A stretch of DNA of 64,000 nucleotides. Source: Geminocystis sp. NIES-3709. GTDB lineage: Bacteria > Cyanobacteriota > Cyanobacteriia > Cyanobacteriales > Cyanobacteriaceae. The position numbers and the translations under genes were made by a program. Each line of letters opens with the position of its first letter. Positions within the stretch are counted from its first letter, which is position 1. The notes under the pieces were generated by a model. The model did no database searches and was not told where the DNA came from. It saw only the letters and a list, made by a program, of their open reading frames with translations. The DNA is taken from contig NZ_AP014821.1 of assembly GCF_001548115.1 (NCBI RefSeq), positions 3,971,262-4,035,261 on the forward strand, read 5' to 3'. This document shows positions 55,975 to 64,000 of this stretch, piece by piece.

Positions 55975-57189
55975 TTAGGTTTTAGGTGAAAAGTTGTAGA
56001 TAGTGCCTTTATTTGTTGTTGAGTATAAAGTATTATTGAAACTTTTTAAGTTTAAAATTGCCCCAAAGGGAGAATATTCCTTTAAGATTAAATTGCCGTT
56101 GATTTGAAAACAATAAAAATAACCATAGTGATCACAACTAAAAATTAATTGGGTGTCGATATTAACAAATCCACTATAACTTGAGCCTTGACATTGAGCT
56201 ATGCTTGAAAACTTAACATAATTCGTTGACCATTGAAAACGAGGAGTTATTTTAGAAATAGTACCATCACTACAACCAAAAACTAATTCTTCCGAGGTTA
56301 AATATTGCCACATCACACCCCAAGTTAAATCATGTTTCCACAATAATTGACCATCTTTGCAACTATAACAATTTATACCTTTACTATGACCCAGAAAAAT
56401 TCTTTCTCCATCACTACATAAAGAGATCGAATGAGATAAAGAAGTAGATAGTTGCCATTGTTTTTGATAATCTTTATCTAAAAAAGTAAGATTACCGTAT
56501 ATATCCACAAGAACTAGATTTTCTTTACTATGACACAATGCAAGTATAATATATTGATAGTCATAGTTATTTTCGGGACGGGCGTTATAAATAGACTCTA
56601 ATGCTTGATTTTTTAAGTGATAAATTTTACCGTCATTACAAGCTATATAAATTTTTTCTTGAGATGTAATTATAGAGGAGATTTTACTAGGTAATTGAAG
56701 GGTATAAAAAAGTTCTCCTTGATGATTTAAAACCGACAATAAACCATCTCTATTACCAACATAACAATATTCTCGATCGATTTCTAAGACAGAAGCAGGA
56801 ATTTTGTATGAACCTTTGGGATTTTCGGGGGTGTATTCCCAAGTACAATGTACATTATTCTCTGTATCTTGTGGACGAGTGAAACATCTACCATGAATTT
56901 TGTTTTCTATAAGCCAAAAATTCTTAAGATCATCATGGGATGAGTTATTCAAAGATTGAAATAAATAGGTAACATCTGAATACTCGATCGCAAAAAAAGG
57001 AACTTCAGCTAATCTCGGTAAATTTTCTCGATTAACAATATCGGTGGTAAAATAAACTGAACCAAAGTCATAACCAAAAGATCGAGGGGTTTCTGTTGGT
57101 AATCCTTGAATCATGATGCCATCAATAAAACCCGTTTGTGCATTCCTTAATATAAAGCGATCACCAATATCATGAGCTATAAATTTCAT
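55975..57189 (-). CDS. PQQ/WD-like beta-propeller protein
   Basis: 404 residues made of repeated beta blades (LLSVLNHQGELFYTLQLP, KIYIACNDGKIYHLKN, RIFLGHSKGINCYSCKDGQL, LVFGCSDGTISKITP, YGYFYCFQINGNLIL), a PQQ-like or BamB-like propeller. No signal peptide, so cytosolic as written. The first 110 residues (MKFIAHDIGDRFILRN, PRSFGYDFGSVYF) are not propeller-like. Function unknown. Only 36 bp downstream of the ThiS/MoaD-like gene, so probably co-transcribed with it. Confidence 0.7.
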   Translation of the reverse strand: MKFIAHDIGDRFILRNAQTGFIDGIMIQGLPTETPRSFGYDFGSVYFTTDIVNRENLPRLAEVPFFAIEYSDVTYLFQSLNNSSHDDLKNFWLIENKIHGRCFTRPQDTENNVHCTWEYTPENPKGSYKIPASVLEIDREYCYVGNRDGLLSVLNHQGELFYTLQLPSKISSIITSQEKIYIACNDGKIYHLKNQALESIYNARPENNYDYQYIILALCHSKENLVLVDIYGNLTFLDKDYQKQWQLSTSLSHSISLCSDGERIFLGHSKGINCYSCKDGQLLWKHDLTWGVMWQYLTSEELVFGCSDGTISKITPRFQWSTNYVKFSSIAQCQGSSYSGFVNIDTQLIFSCDHYGYFYCFQINGNLILKEYSPFGAILNLKSFNNTLYSTTNKGTIYNFSPKT

Positions 57190-57225
57190 CTCAAAAAAAG
57201 TTAATTGTTAATCGTTTATTAAAGT

Positions 57226-57501
57226 TTAGCCTCCGGCAACCGCAGGTACAATACTTACTTCATCGCCATCAGTTAAAGGAGTAGCTACATTATCTAAGAA
57301 GCGAATATCTTCACTATTAACATAGAAATTGAGGAAACGACGAGGTGCGCCTTGTTCGTCACATAAACGAGCTTTGATACCGGGGCAATTTGTTTCTAAA
57401 GCATCAAGCAACTCTTGAATATTGGTTGCACTACATTCGATCGTAGCTTGTTCTTTTGTAAATTTTTGTAAAGGGGTAGGAATTAATACTTTTACGGACA
57501 T
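57226..57501 (-). CDS. MoaD/ThiS-family sulfur-carrier protein
   Basis: 91 residues, beta-grasp fold ending in the diagnostic Gly-Gly ([13 protein letters not shown]). Such proteins are adenylated by an E1-like enzyme and carry sulfur as a C-terminal thiocarboxylate. The internal [19 protein letters not shown] fits MoaD/CysO-type carriers. It lies 88 bp downstream of thrC on the same strand, which suggests a role in amino-acid sulfur chemistry rather than molybdopterin or thiamine synthesis. CysO of Mycobacterium and HcyS of Wolinella are precedents for carriers encoded next to PLP enzymes. No E1-like or JAMM gene is in the window. Confidence 0.85.
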   Translation of the reverse strand: MSVKVLIPTPLQKFTKEQATIECSATNIQELLDALETNCPGIKARLCDEQGAPRRFLNFYVNSEDIRFLDNVATPLTDGDEVSIVPAVAGG

Positions 57502-57589
57502 ATTTAGATAAATTTTAATATTGTTTACATTAAGAGAAAAGGACGACAGGAATAAAGAAAAAATTTAATTCGTTATTCCTCATTCTTCA

Positions 57590-58894
57590 TTACACTAAGA
57601 CTTGTTGCCATTCTAAACGATCGAGAGTACGAGAGCGTTCTAAGGCACGTTCAAAGCTATCTAATTTAGGCTCGATGAGGAAAGGCTCACTAATATAACC
57701 TTGTACTGCTTCTTGGGTTTTTAAACCGTTACCAGTGATATAAACAACGGTAGTTTCTTCAGGATCAATTTTTCCTGCTTCTACTAATTTCTTCAACACG
57801 GCAACAGTTGTACCTCCTGCTGTTTCGGTAAAGATGCCTTCAGTTTCCGCTAAAAGTTTGATACCTTCAATAATTTCTGCATCAGTAACAGATTCGATAT
57901 TACCGTTAGTTTTACGAGCGAGATCTAAAGCATACATTCCGTCAGCAGGATTACCAATAGCGATCGACTTGGCGATCGTGTTAGGCTTAACAGGGATAAC
58001 AAAGTCTCTCCCTTCTTTGAATGCTTGGGCAATAGGAGAACAACCTTCTGCTTGCGCACCACTGAAACGCACAGGTTTATCATCCACTAAACCAACTTTA
58101 ACGAACTCTTGAAAACCTTTATGAATTTTGGTAAACAAAGAGCCAGAAGCCAAAGGTGCAACGATATGATCAGGTAATTTCCAGCCTAATTGTTCGGCTA
58201 CTTCAAACCCCAAAGTTTTAGAACCTTCGGAGTAGTAAGGACGTAAGTTAATGTTAACAAAACCCCAACCGTAGGTATTACCAACTTCACAACAAAGGCG
58301 GTTAACTTGGTCATAGTTGCCTTTAACAGCCATTACTGTAGGATTGTAGATTAATGTACCTAAAACTTTTCCAGCTTCTAAGTCCGAAGGAATGAAAACA
58401 CAACAGTCTAAACCTGCATGGGCTGCGATCGCCGCAGTGGAGTTTGCCAGATTACCAGTACTAGCACAGGAGACGGTGGTAAAACCTAGCTCTTTAGCAC
58501 GGGTTAAAGCAACAGAAACAACTCTATCCTTAAAACTAAGGGTAGGCATATTAACAGCATCATTTTTAATATAAAGATTTTTCAGACCCAAACGACGAGC
58601 CAAGCGATTTGATTTAACAAGGGGAGTCATCCCTGTACCCACATCGATGGGATTTTCACTTTCAACGGGCAAAAAGGCTTTATAGCGCCAGATAGAATTA
58701 GGCCCTTTGGCAATGCTTTCACGGCTTACTTGAGCTTTGATAGCATCGTAATCATAGGCAACTTCTAAAGGTGCAAAGGTTTCTTCGCAAATATGGATTG
58801 CTTTAAGAGGATATTCTGTACTTCCTTCTTTAGAAACTAATTTGGTGAAGGTAGGTTTAAATTTAGTGGTGGGACGATCGAGTGCTTGGGTCAT
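57590..58894 (-). CDS. thrC: Threonine synthase
   Basis: PLP enzyme making threonine from O-phosphohomoserine. 434 residues with PLP lysine in LSFKDR, phosphate-type loop CASTGNLANS, and TGNGLKT near the end. The N-terminal extension (IHICEETFAPLEVAYDYDAI) is typical of the cyanobacterial and plant-like type. A good ribosome site (AGGAG) lies before the ATG. First gene of an eight-gene minus-strand run. The linked ThiS-like carrier raises the possibility of a second activity (see findings), but sequence alone supports ThrC. Confidence 0.92.
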   Translation of the reverse strand: MTQALDRPTTKFKPTFTKLVSKEGSTEYPLKAIHICEETFAPLEVAYDYDAIKAQVSRESIAKGPNSIWRYKAFLPVESENPIDVGTGMTPLVKSNRLARRLGLKNLYIKNDAVNMPTLSFKDRVVSVALTRAKELGFTTVSCASTGNLANSTAAIAAHAGLDCCVFIPSDLEAGKVLGTLIYNPTVMAVKGNYDQVNRLCCEVGNTYGWGFVNINLRPYYSEGSKTLGFEVAEQLGWKLPDHIVAPLASGSLFTKIHKGFQEFVKVGLVDDKPVRFSGAQAEGCSPIAQAFKEGRDFVIPVKPNTIAKSIAIGNPADGMYALDLARKTNGNIESVTDAEIIEGIKLLAETEGIFTETAGGTTVAVLKKLVEAGKIDPEETTVVYITGNGLKTQEAVQGYISEPFLIEPKLDSFERALERSRTLDRLEWQQVLV

Positions 58895-59494
58895 TTTATC
58901 TTCTCCTGTGTTAGTCGATAATCTACGAATCTGAAAATAATCTTTAAATGATTGCTTGTGTAAAAAGTATAACAGTTAGCAAATTAGTTGGCAAATATAC
59001 CAGACTAAAATAGTCGGGATTTAAAATATTTAACTGTGAATCTTGCACTAGCAATAAATTGATTTCAAGGGTGATGTTTATGTTTAAACAAATAATTAAT
59101 GTCTATACTTTTTTAGATTTATAAATTTACATGCAAATTCTTCAGCAGTTTCTCGATTCTCAATAACAGTTATATTTTCTTCGATCTAATTCAATGGTTT
59201 GACGATAGTCAGCGATCGCTTTTTCATACTTTTTTAAATTATAATAAGCAAAATCAAGATTGTTATAAGCATTGGTATAATTTAGGTTTAATTCAATGAC
59301 TTTACTATCGAACCTATTTAATATTTACACCTGTAACCTTAATGACAAAAGGCTTTGACAAGATTAATATATTTTTCTTGAAATCATTATTGTGTAATCA
59401 TTCTAAAAAAGAGACTAAATCGGTTCTATAAAATTTTTTCGTATTTAAGTTTTTGAGTGAAAATTATAGAAACAGCAAAAAAGGTACTCTCAAA
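58895..59494. other. Intergenic region between thrC and the flavoprotein gene
   Basis: 600 bases. Holds the thrC leader and a TPR gene fragment at 59160-59318. The rest, including 59320-59494, shows no feature I can support. Confidence 0.55.
59160..59318 (-). pseudogene. Remnant of a TPR-repeat gene
   Basis: The minus strand reads NRFDSKVIELNLNYTNAYNN, then LDFAYYNLKKYEKAIADYRQ, TIELDRRKYNCY and a stop. That is about one and a half TPR units (consensus NLGxAYYNLxxYEEAIADYxxAIELDP), with no start codon or N-terminal part. A stop lies upstream in the same frame. A decayed fragment. Confidence 0.75.
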
Positions 59495-60919
59495 ATGAAA
59501 GAATATGACTTAGTCATTATCGGAGGAGGTTCAGGTGGTTTAGTTGTCGCTAGTGCGGCAGCACAATTAAAAGCGAAAGTTGCCCTTATCGAAAAACATC
59601 GTTTAGGAGGAGATTGTCTCTGGTATGGTTGTGTACCTAGTAAATCTTTGATTCATGGTAGTAGAATCGCTTATCAAGTGCGAAATAGCTCTGATTTTGG
59701 GGTTTATAGCAATAATTTTGAGGTTAAATTTAATGAAGTTATCAATCATGTTAATAATGTAATCAGCACGATCGAACCCCATGATTCTCCTGATAGATTT
59801 AGGGGATTGGGAGTTGAGGTTATTTTTGGAGATGGTAAATTTATTGACGAAAACACATTTGAGGTAAATGGACGACAATTAAAACCCCGTAATTTTGTTA
59901 TTTCAACAGGATCAAGTCCTAAAATTCCTGAGATTGAAGGTTTAAAGGAAGTGGGTTTTATTACCAATGAGCAAGTTTTTTCTTTAACAGAATTACCAAA
60001 ATCTATAGTTATTATGGGAGGAGGAGCGATCGCTTGTGAGCTAGGACAAGCATTAAAGAGATTAGGCTCAGAAATAACTATTATAGCTAGTAGAAATCAA
60101 CTTTTACCCAAAGAAGACCCAGAAGCATCAGAAATCATCGAAAATCAGTTCAAAGAAGAAGGTATAAGACTTATTAAGTCTGCGAAAGCTGAAAAAGTAG
60201 AATTAATTGAAGGGAAAAAAGTTGTTTCTGTACAAGGAGAAAAATTAATTGCTGAGGAAATTTTAGTTTGTATTGGACGTACTCCGAATATCAAATCTCT
60301 GGATTTAGAAAAGGCAAATGTTGAATATAATCAACAAGGAATTAAAGTTAATAATAAACTGCAAACTACCAATAAAAAAATCTATAGTTGCGGGGATGTT
60401 ATCGGTGGTTATCAATTCACCCATGTAGCAGGATATGAAGCGACAATCATTTTACAAAATGCTCTTTTCTTTCCTACTAAAAAGGTCGATTATCGGGTTA
60501 TTCCCTATGCTATTTTTACTTTTCCTGAATTAGCTAGGGTTGGCTTAATTGAACATCAAGCTAAAAGTTTTTATGGTGAGAATATTGCTATTTTAAAACA
60601 GGATATAAAAGGAGTCGATCGAAATCAAACTGAAGGAAAAGTAAAGGGATTTGCTAAAATTATTACAACTTTAAAAGGTGATATTTTAGGAGCGACTATT
60701 GTAGGAGAATCATCAGGGGAATTAATCCATGAAATTGTATTAGCAATGAAAAATAATCTTAAAGTTACTAATTTAACAAGTATTCATATTTACCCAACTT
60801 TAAGTGAAATTAATAGCAAAACAGCATTACTTTTTACTAAACAAAAATATGCTAAAAATCAAACATTACAAAACTTATTAAATAATTTTTTTGCTTTTCG
60901 TCGTTGGTTAGGATTCTAA
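59495..60919 (+). CDS. MerA/Lpd-like pyridine nucleotide-disulfide oxidoreductase
   Basis: 474 residues from ATG at 59495. FAD loop IIGGGSGGLVVASAA (8-22), redox-active disulfide Cys41/Cys46 in GGDCLWYGCVPSK, NAD loop IMGGGAIACELGQAL, second FAD site YSCGDVIGG and a dimerisation domain. The C-terminal base motif is HIYPTLSE: the usual HxHPTxSE second His is Tyr. It lacks the N-terminal metal-binding GMTC domain and the C-terminal Cys pair of true mercuric reductases. A cyanobacterial FAD-dependent oxidoreductase of uncertain substrate; Synechocystis slr1849 is a likely relative. A TTG at 59453 would add 14 residues before the FAD motif and was not used. Confidence 0.88.
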   Translation: MKEYDLVIIGGGSGGLVVASAAAQLKAKVALIEKHRLGGDCLWYGCVPSKSLIHGSRIAYQVRNSSDFGVYSNNFEVKFNEVINHVNNVISTIEPHDSPDRFRGLGVEVIFGDGKFIDENTFEVNGRQLKPRNFVISTGSSPKIPEIEGLKEVGFITNEQVFSLTELPKSIVIMGGGAIACELGQALKRLGSEITIIASRNQLLPKEDPEASEIIENQFKEEGIRLIKSAKAEKVELIEGKKVVSVQGEKLIAEEILVCIGRTPNIKSLDLEKANVEYNQQGIKVNNKLQTTNKKIYSCGDVIGGYQFTHVAGYEATIILQNALFFPTKKVDYRVIPYAIFTFPELARVGLIEHQAKSFYGENIAILKQDIKGVDRNQTEGKVKGFAKIITTLKGDILGATIVGESSGELIHEIVLAMKNNLKVTNLTSIHIYPTLSEINSKTALLFTKQKYAKNQTLQNLLNNFFAFRRWLGF

Positions 60920-61195
60920 AGATATATATATTTAGTAACCCATGTCCTTAAAAAGAAATTTAAAGATTCTGAGAAAATTGTGACAATTTGTTAAAAAATT
61001 TGTTAAAAATAGAAACAGCAAGTTTTAAAGCATACTAAAACAGTATCTTAAAACGGGGTTTGGATCATTACAAACTCATGCTATATTAAGAAAAGTTAAT
61101 TGCATATCAGTGATATTGCTGAGTAGCAAATCGTCTCCGATAATAGTAATAGAGACAAAAAAAGTAAAACTTGACAAGTTAAAAAAAGAAAGATT
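60920..61195. promoter_or_regulatory. psbDC promoter and leader region
   Basis: 276 bases upstream of psbD. The best promoter candidate is TTGGAT (61060-61065), 16 nt, TATATT (61082-61087), giving a leader of about 100 nt. The leader ends with AGAAAGATT before the psbD ATG. Assigned by eye. Confidence 0.5.
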
Positions 61196-62251
61196 ATGAC
61201 CATTGCAGTCGGCCGGGCGCCGGAAAGAGGGTGGTTTGATGCCCTTGATGACTGGCTCAAAAGAGACCGCTTTGTATTTGTAGGCTGGTCTGGTATCCTT
61301 CTATTCCCTTGTGCATATCTTGCATTAGGGGGATGGTTGACTGGTACTACCTTCGTTACTTCTTGGTACACTCACGGTTTAGCCAGTTCTTACTTAGAAG
61401 GTGCTAACTTTTTAACCGTAGCTGTGTCCTCCCCTGCGGATGTTTTTGGGCATTCCTTACTGTTTTTGTGGGGGCCTGAAGCTCAAGGAAGTTTAACTCG
61501 CTGGTTTCAAATCGGTGGTTTGTGGCCTTTCGTAGCATTACACGGAGCTTTTGGTTTAATTGGCTTCATGTTACGTCAATTTGAGATTTCTCGTCTTGTG
61601 GGGATTCGTCCTTACAATGCGATCGCATTCTCTGGGCCTATCGCTGTATTTGTAAGTGTTTTCTTAATGTATCCTTTAGGACAATCTAGCTGGTTCTTTG
61701 CTCCCTCCTTCGGTGTAGCAGGAATTTTCCGCTTTATCCTATTTTTACAAGGTTTTCATAACTGGACTCTCAACCCCTTCCACATGATGGGTGTTGCGGG
61801 AATTTTAGGTGGTGCTTTACTTTGTGCTATTCATGGTGCAACAGTAGAAAATACCTTATTCCAAGATGGTGAACAAGCTAACACTTTCCGTGCTTTTGAA
61901 CCTACTCAAGCTGAAGAAACTTATTCTATGGTGACTGCTAACCGTTTCTGGTCTCAGATTTTCGGTATCGCATTCTCCAACAAACGTTGGTTACACTTCT
62001 TTATGTTGTTTGTACCTGTCACTGGTTTATGGATGAGTTCGATCGGAATTGTCGGTTTAGCATTTAACCTCCGGGCTTATGACTTCGTATCTCAAGAGTT
62101 GAGAGCGGCAGAAGATCCAGAATTTGAAACTTTTTATACCAAAAACATCCTATTAAACGAAGGGTTGCGCGCATGGATGGCGCCTCAAGATCAACCCCAC
62201 GAAAAATTTGTATTCCCTGAGGAGGTACTTCCACGTGGTAACGCTCTCTAA
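61196..62251 (+). CDS. psbD: Photosystem II reaction centre protein D2
   Basis: 351 residues, typical length. Begins [20 protein letters not shown] and has the five helices of D2. D1/D2 signatures: [40 protein letters not shown] (His ligands to chlorophyll and non-haem iron), [15 protein letters not shown], and [12 protein letters not shown]. Together with D1 it binds P680, pheophytin and QA. In the thylakoid membrane. It overlaps the start of psbC by 17 bases, the conserved psbDC arrangement. Confidence 0.97.
   Translation: MTIAVGRAPERGWFDALDDWLKRDRFVFVGWSGILLFPCAYLALGGWLTGTTFVTSWYTHGLASSYLEGANFLTVAVSSPADVFGHSLLFLWGPEAQGSLTRWFQIGGLWPFVALHGAFGLIGFMLRQFEISRLVGIRPYNAIAFSGPIAVFVSVFLMYPLGQSSWFFAPSFGVAGIFRFILFLQGFHNWTLNPFHMMGVAGILGGALLCAIHGATVENTLFQDGEQANTFRAFEPTQAEETYSMVTANRFWSQIFGIAFSNKRWLHFFMLFVPVTGLWMSSIGIVGLAFNLRAYDFVSQELRAAEDPEFETFYTKNILLNEGLRAWMAPQDQPHEKFVFPEEVLPRGNAL
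62221..62225 (+). promoter_or_regulatory. psbC ribosome binding site inside psbD
   Basis: GGAGG, nine bases before GTG at 62235. It decides the psbC start and lies within the last codons of psbD. Confidence 0.85.
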
Positions 62252-63611
62252 TCCTATTGGCGGTCGTGACCTAGAATCTACTGGCTTTGCTTGGTGGTCT
62301 GGTAATGCTAGACTCATTAATCTTTCCGGTAAATTATTAGGTGCACACGTTGCCCATGCTGGTCTAATTGTCTTCTGGGCAGGAGCAATGACCTTATTTG
62401 AAACTGCTCACTTTATCCCTGAAAAACCTATGTACGAACAAGGGTTTATCCTTTTACCCCACGTTGCTACTTTAGGCTGGGGTGTAGGTGCTGGTGGTGA
62501 AGTAACTGATGTTTTCCCTTTCTTTGTGGTTGGTGTTCTTCACCTTATCTCCTCCGCCGTTTTAGGTGTGGGTGGACTTTATCATGCTTTGCGTGGCCCT
62601 GAAACCTTAGAAGAATATTCTAGTTTCTTTGGCTATGACTGGAAAGATAAAAACCAAATGACCAACATTATTGGTTATCACTTAATCCTTTTGGGAGTGG
62701 GTGCTTTATTGCTCGTATTCAAAGCCATGTTCTTTGGCGGTGTTTATGACACTTGGGCTCCCGGTGGTGGTGATGTTCGTGTAATTAGTAACCCGACTCT
62801 TAACCCTGCAGTAATCTTTGGTTATTTGATCAAGGCTCCTTTTGGCGGTGAAGGTTGGATTGTTAGTGTTAACAATATGGAAGACATCATCGGTGGTCAT
62901 ATTTGGGTCGGTTTAACCTGTATCTTTGGTGGTATTTGGCACATCTTAACCAAACCTTTCGGTTGGGCTCGTCGTGCTCTCATCTGGTCTGGTGAGGCTT
63001 ATCTTTCCTATAGTTTGGGTGCTTTATCCTTAATGGGATTTATCGCTTCTACTATGGTATGGTACAACAACACCGCTTATCCTAGTGAATTCTACGGGCC
63101 TACTGGTGCTGAAGCATCTCAGGCTCAAGCCTTAACCTACTTAATCCGTGACCAAAGATTAGGGGCTAACGTAGGTTCTGCACAGGGACCTACTGGTTTA
63201 GGTAAATACTTGATGCGTTCTCCCACTGGTGAAATCATCTTCGGTGGTGAAACCATGCGTTTCTGGGATTTCAGAGGTCCTTGGTTAGAGCCTCTCCGTG
63301 GTCCTAACGGTTTGGATTTAGACAAAGTCAGAAACGATATTCAACCTTGGCAAGTACGCCGTGCGGCTGAATATATGACTCATGCTCCTTTAGGTTCTTT
63401 GAACTCTGTAGGTGGAGTTATTACTGACGTAAATGCTTTTAACTATGTATCTCCTCGTGCATGGTTAGCAACTTCTCATTTTACTTTAGGTTTCTTCTTC
63501 TTAGTTGGTCATTTATGGCATGCAGGAAGAGCTCGTGCTGCTGCTGGTGGTTTCGAGAAAGGAATCGATCGTGAAAATGAACCTACTTTAGCAATGCCTG
63601 ATCTTGACTAA
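62235..63611 (+). CDS. psbC: Photosystem II CP43 chlorophyll-binding antenna protein
   Basis: 458 residues from GTG at 62235. Begins (V)[20 protein letters not shown]; six hydrophobic helices with many chlorophyll-binding histidines; the long lumenal loop contains [20 protein letters not shown], the region whose Glu and Arg contact the Mn4CaO5 cluster. C-terminus [18 protein letters not shown]43 passes energy to the reaction centre. An upstream in-frame ATG at 62208 would add nine residues; GTG is chosen because of the GGAGG nine bases before it and the conserved N-terminus. Confidence 0.96.
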   Translation: MVTLSNPIGGRDLESTGFAWWSGNARLINLSGKLLGAHVAHAGLIVFWAGAMTLFETAHFIPEKPMYEQGFILLPHVATLGWGVGAGGEVTDVFPFFVVGVLHLISSAVLGVGGLYHALRGPETLEEYSSFFGYDWKDKNQMTNIIGYHLILLGVGALLLVFKAMFFGGVYDTWAPGGGDVRVISNPTLNPAVIFGYLIKAPFGGEGWIVSVNNMEDIIGGHIWVGLTCIFGGIWHILTKPFGWARRALIWSGEAYLSYSLGALSLMGFIASTMVWYNNTAYPSEFYGPTGAEASQAQALTYLIRDQRLGANVGSAQGPTGLGKYLMRSPTGEIIFGGETMRFWDFRGPWLEPLRGPNGLDLDKVRNDIQPWQVRRAAEYMTHAPLGSLNSVGGVITDVNAFNYVSPRAWLATSHFTLGFFFLVGHLWHAGRARAAAGGFEKGIDRENEPTLAMPDLD

Positions 63612-63643
63612 TATTCAAGTTTTGAATCTTTGCTAAATAATTT

Positions 63644-63680
63644 AAGCCTCTGCCTTAATGGTGGGGGCTTATTTTTTTTA
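63644..63680 (+). terminator. Intrinsic terminator of the psbDC operon
   Basis: An 11-bp stem (AAGCCTCTGCC / GGTGGGGGCTT, including some G-T pairs) with loop TTAAT, followed by ATTTTTTTTA. 33 bases after the psbC stop. A clear rho-independent terminator. Confidence 0.88.
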
Positions 63681-63828
63681 TATTCATTCATAAATAGAGG
63701 CTCTTCAAAAAAAAGAACTTAATTAATTCAAATAATATTAATAATTGGTTATTTGTAATTCTTAATTCTTGTTAAGATTGTTAAATTATTGTTAAATAAT
63801 AGATATTAAATCAATGTGAGGAGATCAA

Positions 63829-64000
63829 ATGTCAGAGGGAAATTTTAGCCGTCCAGAAAAATCGTTAAGGGAAGATAAACCTACAAAAATCCCTACATCT
63901 AAGAAAAACTCCTCTAATTGGTTATTAATGGGTTTCGGATTAAGTGCGATCGCCGTTTTTTCTGCTACCATCGGGGCTTTTTTAGCATTATCATTATCCC
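63829..64000 (+). CDS. N-terminus of a membrane-anchored protein (runs off the right edge)
   Basis: 57 codons visible. A strong ribosome site (GAGGAG) precedes ATG at 63829. A polar, basic cytoplasmic start (MSEGNFSRPEKSLREDKPTK) is followed by one hydrophobic segment (WLLMGFGLSAIAVFSATIGA, then FLALSLS). This type II anchor layout suits LytR-CpsA-Psr proteins or penicillin-binding proteins, but too little is visible to decide. Confidence 0.7.
   Translation, partial: MSEGNFSRPEKSLREDKPTKIPTSKKNSSNWLLMGFGLSAIAVFSATIGAFLALSLS

Noticed and set aside
59495-60919. True mercuric reductase (merA)
   Set aside because: It lacks the N-terminal GMTC metal-binding domain and the C-terminal cysteine pair, and there are no mer neighbours.

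Overview
The window comes from a low-GC cyanobacterium. Evidence is the psbD-psbC photosystem II operon, the extrinsic photosystem II lipoproteins PsbP and PsbQ, the cyanobacterial ClpR/ClpP3 pair, a GlpX-type FBPase/SBPase, a PatA-type response regulator, and many CGATCG/GCGATCGC (HIP1-like) words. The strongly AT-rich intergenic DNA and the single-chain olefin synthase fit unicellular genera such as Cyanobacterium or Geminocystis. That placement is inference; I cannot run a phylogeny.

Layout. 1-3678 (minus): the N-terminal 1226 codons of a very large protein that runs off the left edge. It joins a degenerate UvrD/TRANK1-like helicase core to at least 33 uninterrupted 13-residue Trp-rich repeats. 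4556-5087: a PsbP-like lipoprotein split by a one-base frameshift. 5742-17678: a 3978-residue RTX/cadherin-like secreted protein with six almost identical 549-bp repeats. 17.7-25.2 kb: rpmF, a PatA-like regulator, nnr, a pentapeptide-repeat protein, an IS5-type relic, trpE and psbQ. 25.6-26.9 kb: a complete IS701-type element with 16-bp inverted repeats and a 4-bp target duplication, but a frameshifted transposase. 27-37.6 kb: housekeeping and regulatory genes (transglutaminase-like protein, FBPase, clpR-clpP3, DUF58, ArsR regulator, potassium channel, OmpR-type regulator, DUF1537 kinase, ferredoxin). 38-42 kb: pilin-like protein, recO, MFS transporter, DUF4168 protein. 42.5-51 kb: olefin synthase. 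51.3-58.9 kb: an SDR epimerase, then eight minus-strand genes from thrC to a LON-domain protein. 59.5-64 kb: a MerA/Lpd-like flavoprotein, psbD-psbC, and the start of a membrane-anchored protein.

How genes work together. psbD/psbC with PsbP and PsbQ serve photosystem II. ClpR and ClpP3 form the mixed Clp protease core. Ols makes terminal alkenes from fatty acids. A ThiS/MoaD-like carrier directly behind thrC suggests, without proving, sulfur transfer linked to O-phosphohomoserine chemistry. Most of the window is ordinary chromosomal backbone. The points most worth a second look are the 13-residue repeat pseudo-helicase, the homogenised giant-protein repeats, the ThiS-ThrC pair, the potassium channel with no canonical start codon, and repeat DNA embedded in the ols coding sequence. 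Three genes carry apparent single-base lesions (psbP-like, IS701 transposase, channel start), so base-level sequence errors should be excluded before biological conclusions are drawn.
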